Part shown: piece by piece, positions 4,777 to 5,597 of the stretch
Numbering within the stretch: position 1 is the stretch's first letter
How the letters are laid out: each line of letters starts with the position of its first letter
NCBI GenBank assembly: GCA_947630585.1
Contig: CANRIE010000103.1
Coordinates: 1-5,597 of the forward strand
From: an uncultured Bacilli bacterium
GTDB taxonomy: Bacteria > Bacillota_I > Bacilli_A > RF39 > UBA660
Length of the DNA: 5,597 nucleotides
Direction: 5' to 3'
Translations under genes and position numbers: made by a program
Notes under the pieces: model-generated
Told to the model about the DNA's origin: nothing
Database searches by the model: none
Seen by the model: only the letters and a program-made list of their open reading frames with translations

Positions 4777-5597
4777 TTACTTTACATAGAAACTATTTTT
4801 TAATTTATATTCTTCATCTCTAATCATATTATGTAAAACTTTCGTTGCCATATGAATTATTAATTTTCGATCTAATCCAAAAAAGCTAGTAACATCATTG
4901 ATATTATAGTTATCATTCATCTCTTCTATTAAAACATAACTTAATATTTCTTTAATAGAATATTTTTCTAATAAAATACTATATCTTTTATCTTTCAACT
5001 TAGTTAATGTTTTAGAAACTATCTTTAATACTTCTTTATTAGAACTGTTATTAACAACTATTTCTTCTTGCTTTCCATTTATTTCTTGGAATTTCTTTTC
5101 TAATTTTCGCCTTATCTTAGGTAACAACTTTTTATAAAAATAGATCTCATATTCCTTACTCCAATTACTAGAATCAGGATTATTTAAATTACTTCCATAT
5201 CTTAAATAAAGTAAGTGTTTTTCACTTGGAGTTAAACTTTCTAACACATCATCTATATCTTCTTTACAATATTTTTTTAATAATTCATAAATAGTTACAA
5301 TTCTTTGATATCTAATTTTGATATCTCCACCATTCTTAATATTCTTAAGTAAAGTTTCTAGTTTTCTACATATAGAATCAAATTTAGACTTGTATTCCAT
5401 ATTCCAATTACTTGTATCAGGACTTTCTAAATCATTTCCATATCTTAGATATAAAACTTGTTTCTCATCATCTAATAATAAACTTATTGCATAATCAACT
5501 TGCGTTTTAGAGTAATCTTTAAATTTTTGATATATCGTTCTTATCGCTTTACTATTAGATATATATTTTCCTTTTCTTAAACTTGCTAATAATCTTC
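4777..5597 (-). CDS. Tandem-repeat protein with sigma-70 region 4-like modules and a C-terminal HTH-like segment (5' end outside window)
   Basis: I do not recognise a named gene. The reading frame is open from the right edge to TAA at 4779, giving 272 visible residues. The first internal ATG (5400) has no ribosome site and falls inside a repeat, so the true start is beyond the window. Two copies of a module occur 81 residues apart, with cores at about 26-72 and 107-153. They share 22 of 47 residues, including EK-x-x-LYLRYG, PD-x-SNW and EY-x-x-x-F. The segment LTPSEKHLLYLRYG closely resembles the start of sigma-70 region 4. The first visible residues (RLLASLRKGK) look like the end of a further copy. 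Residues about 231-258 (INDVTSFFGLDRKL onward) look like a helix-turn-helix. The protein is basic and helical with no membrane segment. A DNA- or RNA-polymerase-binding role is inferred. rny lies downstream on the same strand but has its own promoter. Confidence 0.8.
   Translation of the reverse strand, partial: RLLASLRKGKYISNSKAIRTIYQKFKDYSKTQVDYAISLLLDDEKQVLYLRYGNDLESPDTSNWNMEYKSKFDSICRKLETLLKNIKNGGDIKIRYQRIVTIYELLKKYCKEDIDDVLESLTPSEKHLLYLRYGSNLNNPDSSNWSKEYEIYFYKKLLPKIRRKLEKKFQEINGKQEEIVVNNSSNKEVLKIVSKTLTKLKDKRYSILLEKYSIKEILSYVLIEEMNDNYNINDVTSFFGLDRKLIIHMATKVLHNMIRDEEYKLKNSFYVK
5137..5520 (-). repeat. Two diverged 243-bp tandem repeats inside the right-hand gene
   Basis: The cores at 5380-5520 and 5137-5277 are offset by exactly 243 bp and remain visibly similar at the DNA level, for example around CCAATTACT and TTCCATATCTTA on the plus strand. 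This indicates internal duplication of an 81-codon unit. More copies probably lie beyond the right edge. Confidence 0.8.

Noticed and set aside
4777..5400. A complete 207-residue gene starting at the ATG at 5400
   Set aside because: The frame stays open upstream to the window edge, encodes another repeat copy there, and the ATG has no ribosome site. It is an internal methionine.

Overview
The window is AT-rich DNA. Promoters read as standard housekeeping elements (TTGACA-like and TATAAT-like boxes 17 bp apart), and most genes have clear Shine-Dalgarno sequences. All five visible stop codons are TAA or TAG, and the tryptophan codons I read are TGG. Together with RNase Y, pyruvate phosphate dikinase (PPDK) and a family I pyrophosphatase, this suggests a fermentative low-GC Firmicute. 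It is probably one of the uncultured gut lineages of Bacilli related to Mollicutes. That placement is inference; no rRNA or other marker gene is present.

Layout from left to right. Positions 1-1421 (minus) hold the N-terminal half of PPDK; its C-terminal PEP/pyruvate domain lies outside the window. Positions 1422-1527 hold an overlapping terminator and promoter. Two tandem paralogous genes for small two-helix membrane proteins follow (1528-2019 and 2093-2410, both minus); their fold and motifs resemble the pilin-like TrbC/VirB2 type. A compact divergent promoter region (2411-2523) separates them from ppa (2524-3021, plus), a soluble inorganic pyrophosphatase. ppa converges on rny (3047-4600, minus), which encodes the RNA-decay endonuclease RNase Y. 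rny has its own strong promoter and a leader of about 119 nt containing inverted repeats. The right end (4777-5597, minus) is the 3' part of a gene open to the window edge. It encodes tandem 81-residue modules resembling sigma-70 region 4 and a C-terminal helix-turn-helix-like segment.

How the parts relate. PPDK interconverts pyruvate + ATP + Pi with PEP + AMP + PPi, and the pyrophosphatase removes PPi, so these two enzymes are metabolically linked although not co-transcribed. RNase Y is a membrane-anchored housekeeping nuclease. The two pilin-like proteins probably form one transcription unit and act in the membrane. The repeat protein is probably DNA- or RNA-polymerase-associated, but its role is unknown. 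The least explained items are the repeat protein and the pair of membrane proteins. I see no mobile element, CRISPR array, tRNA or rRNA.
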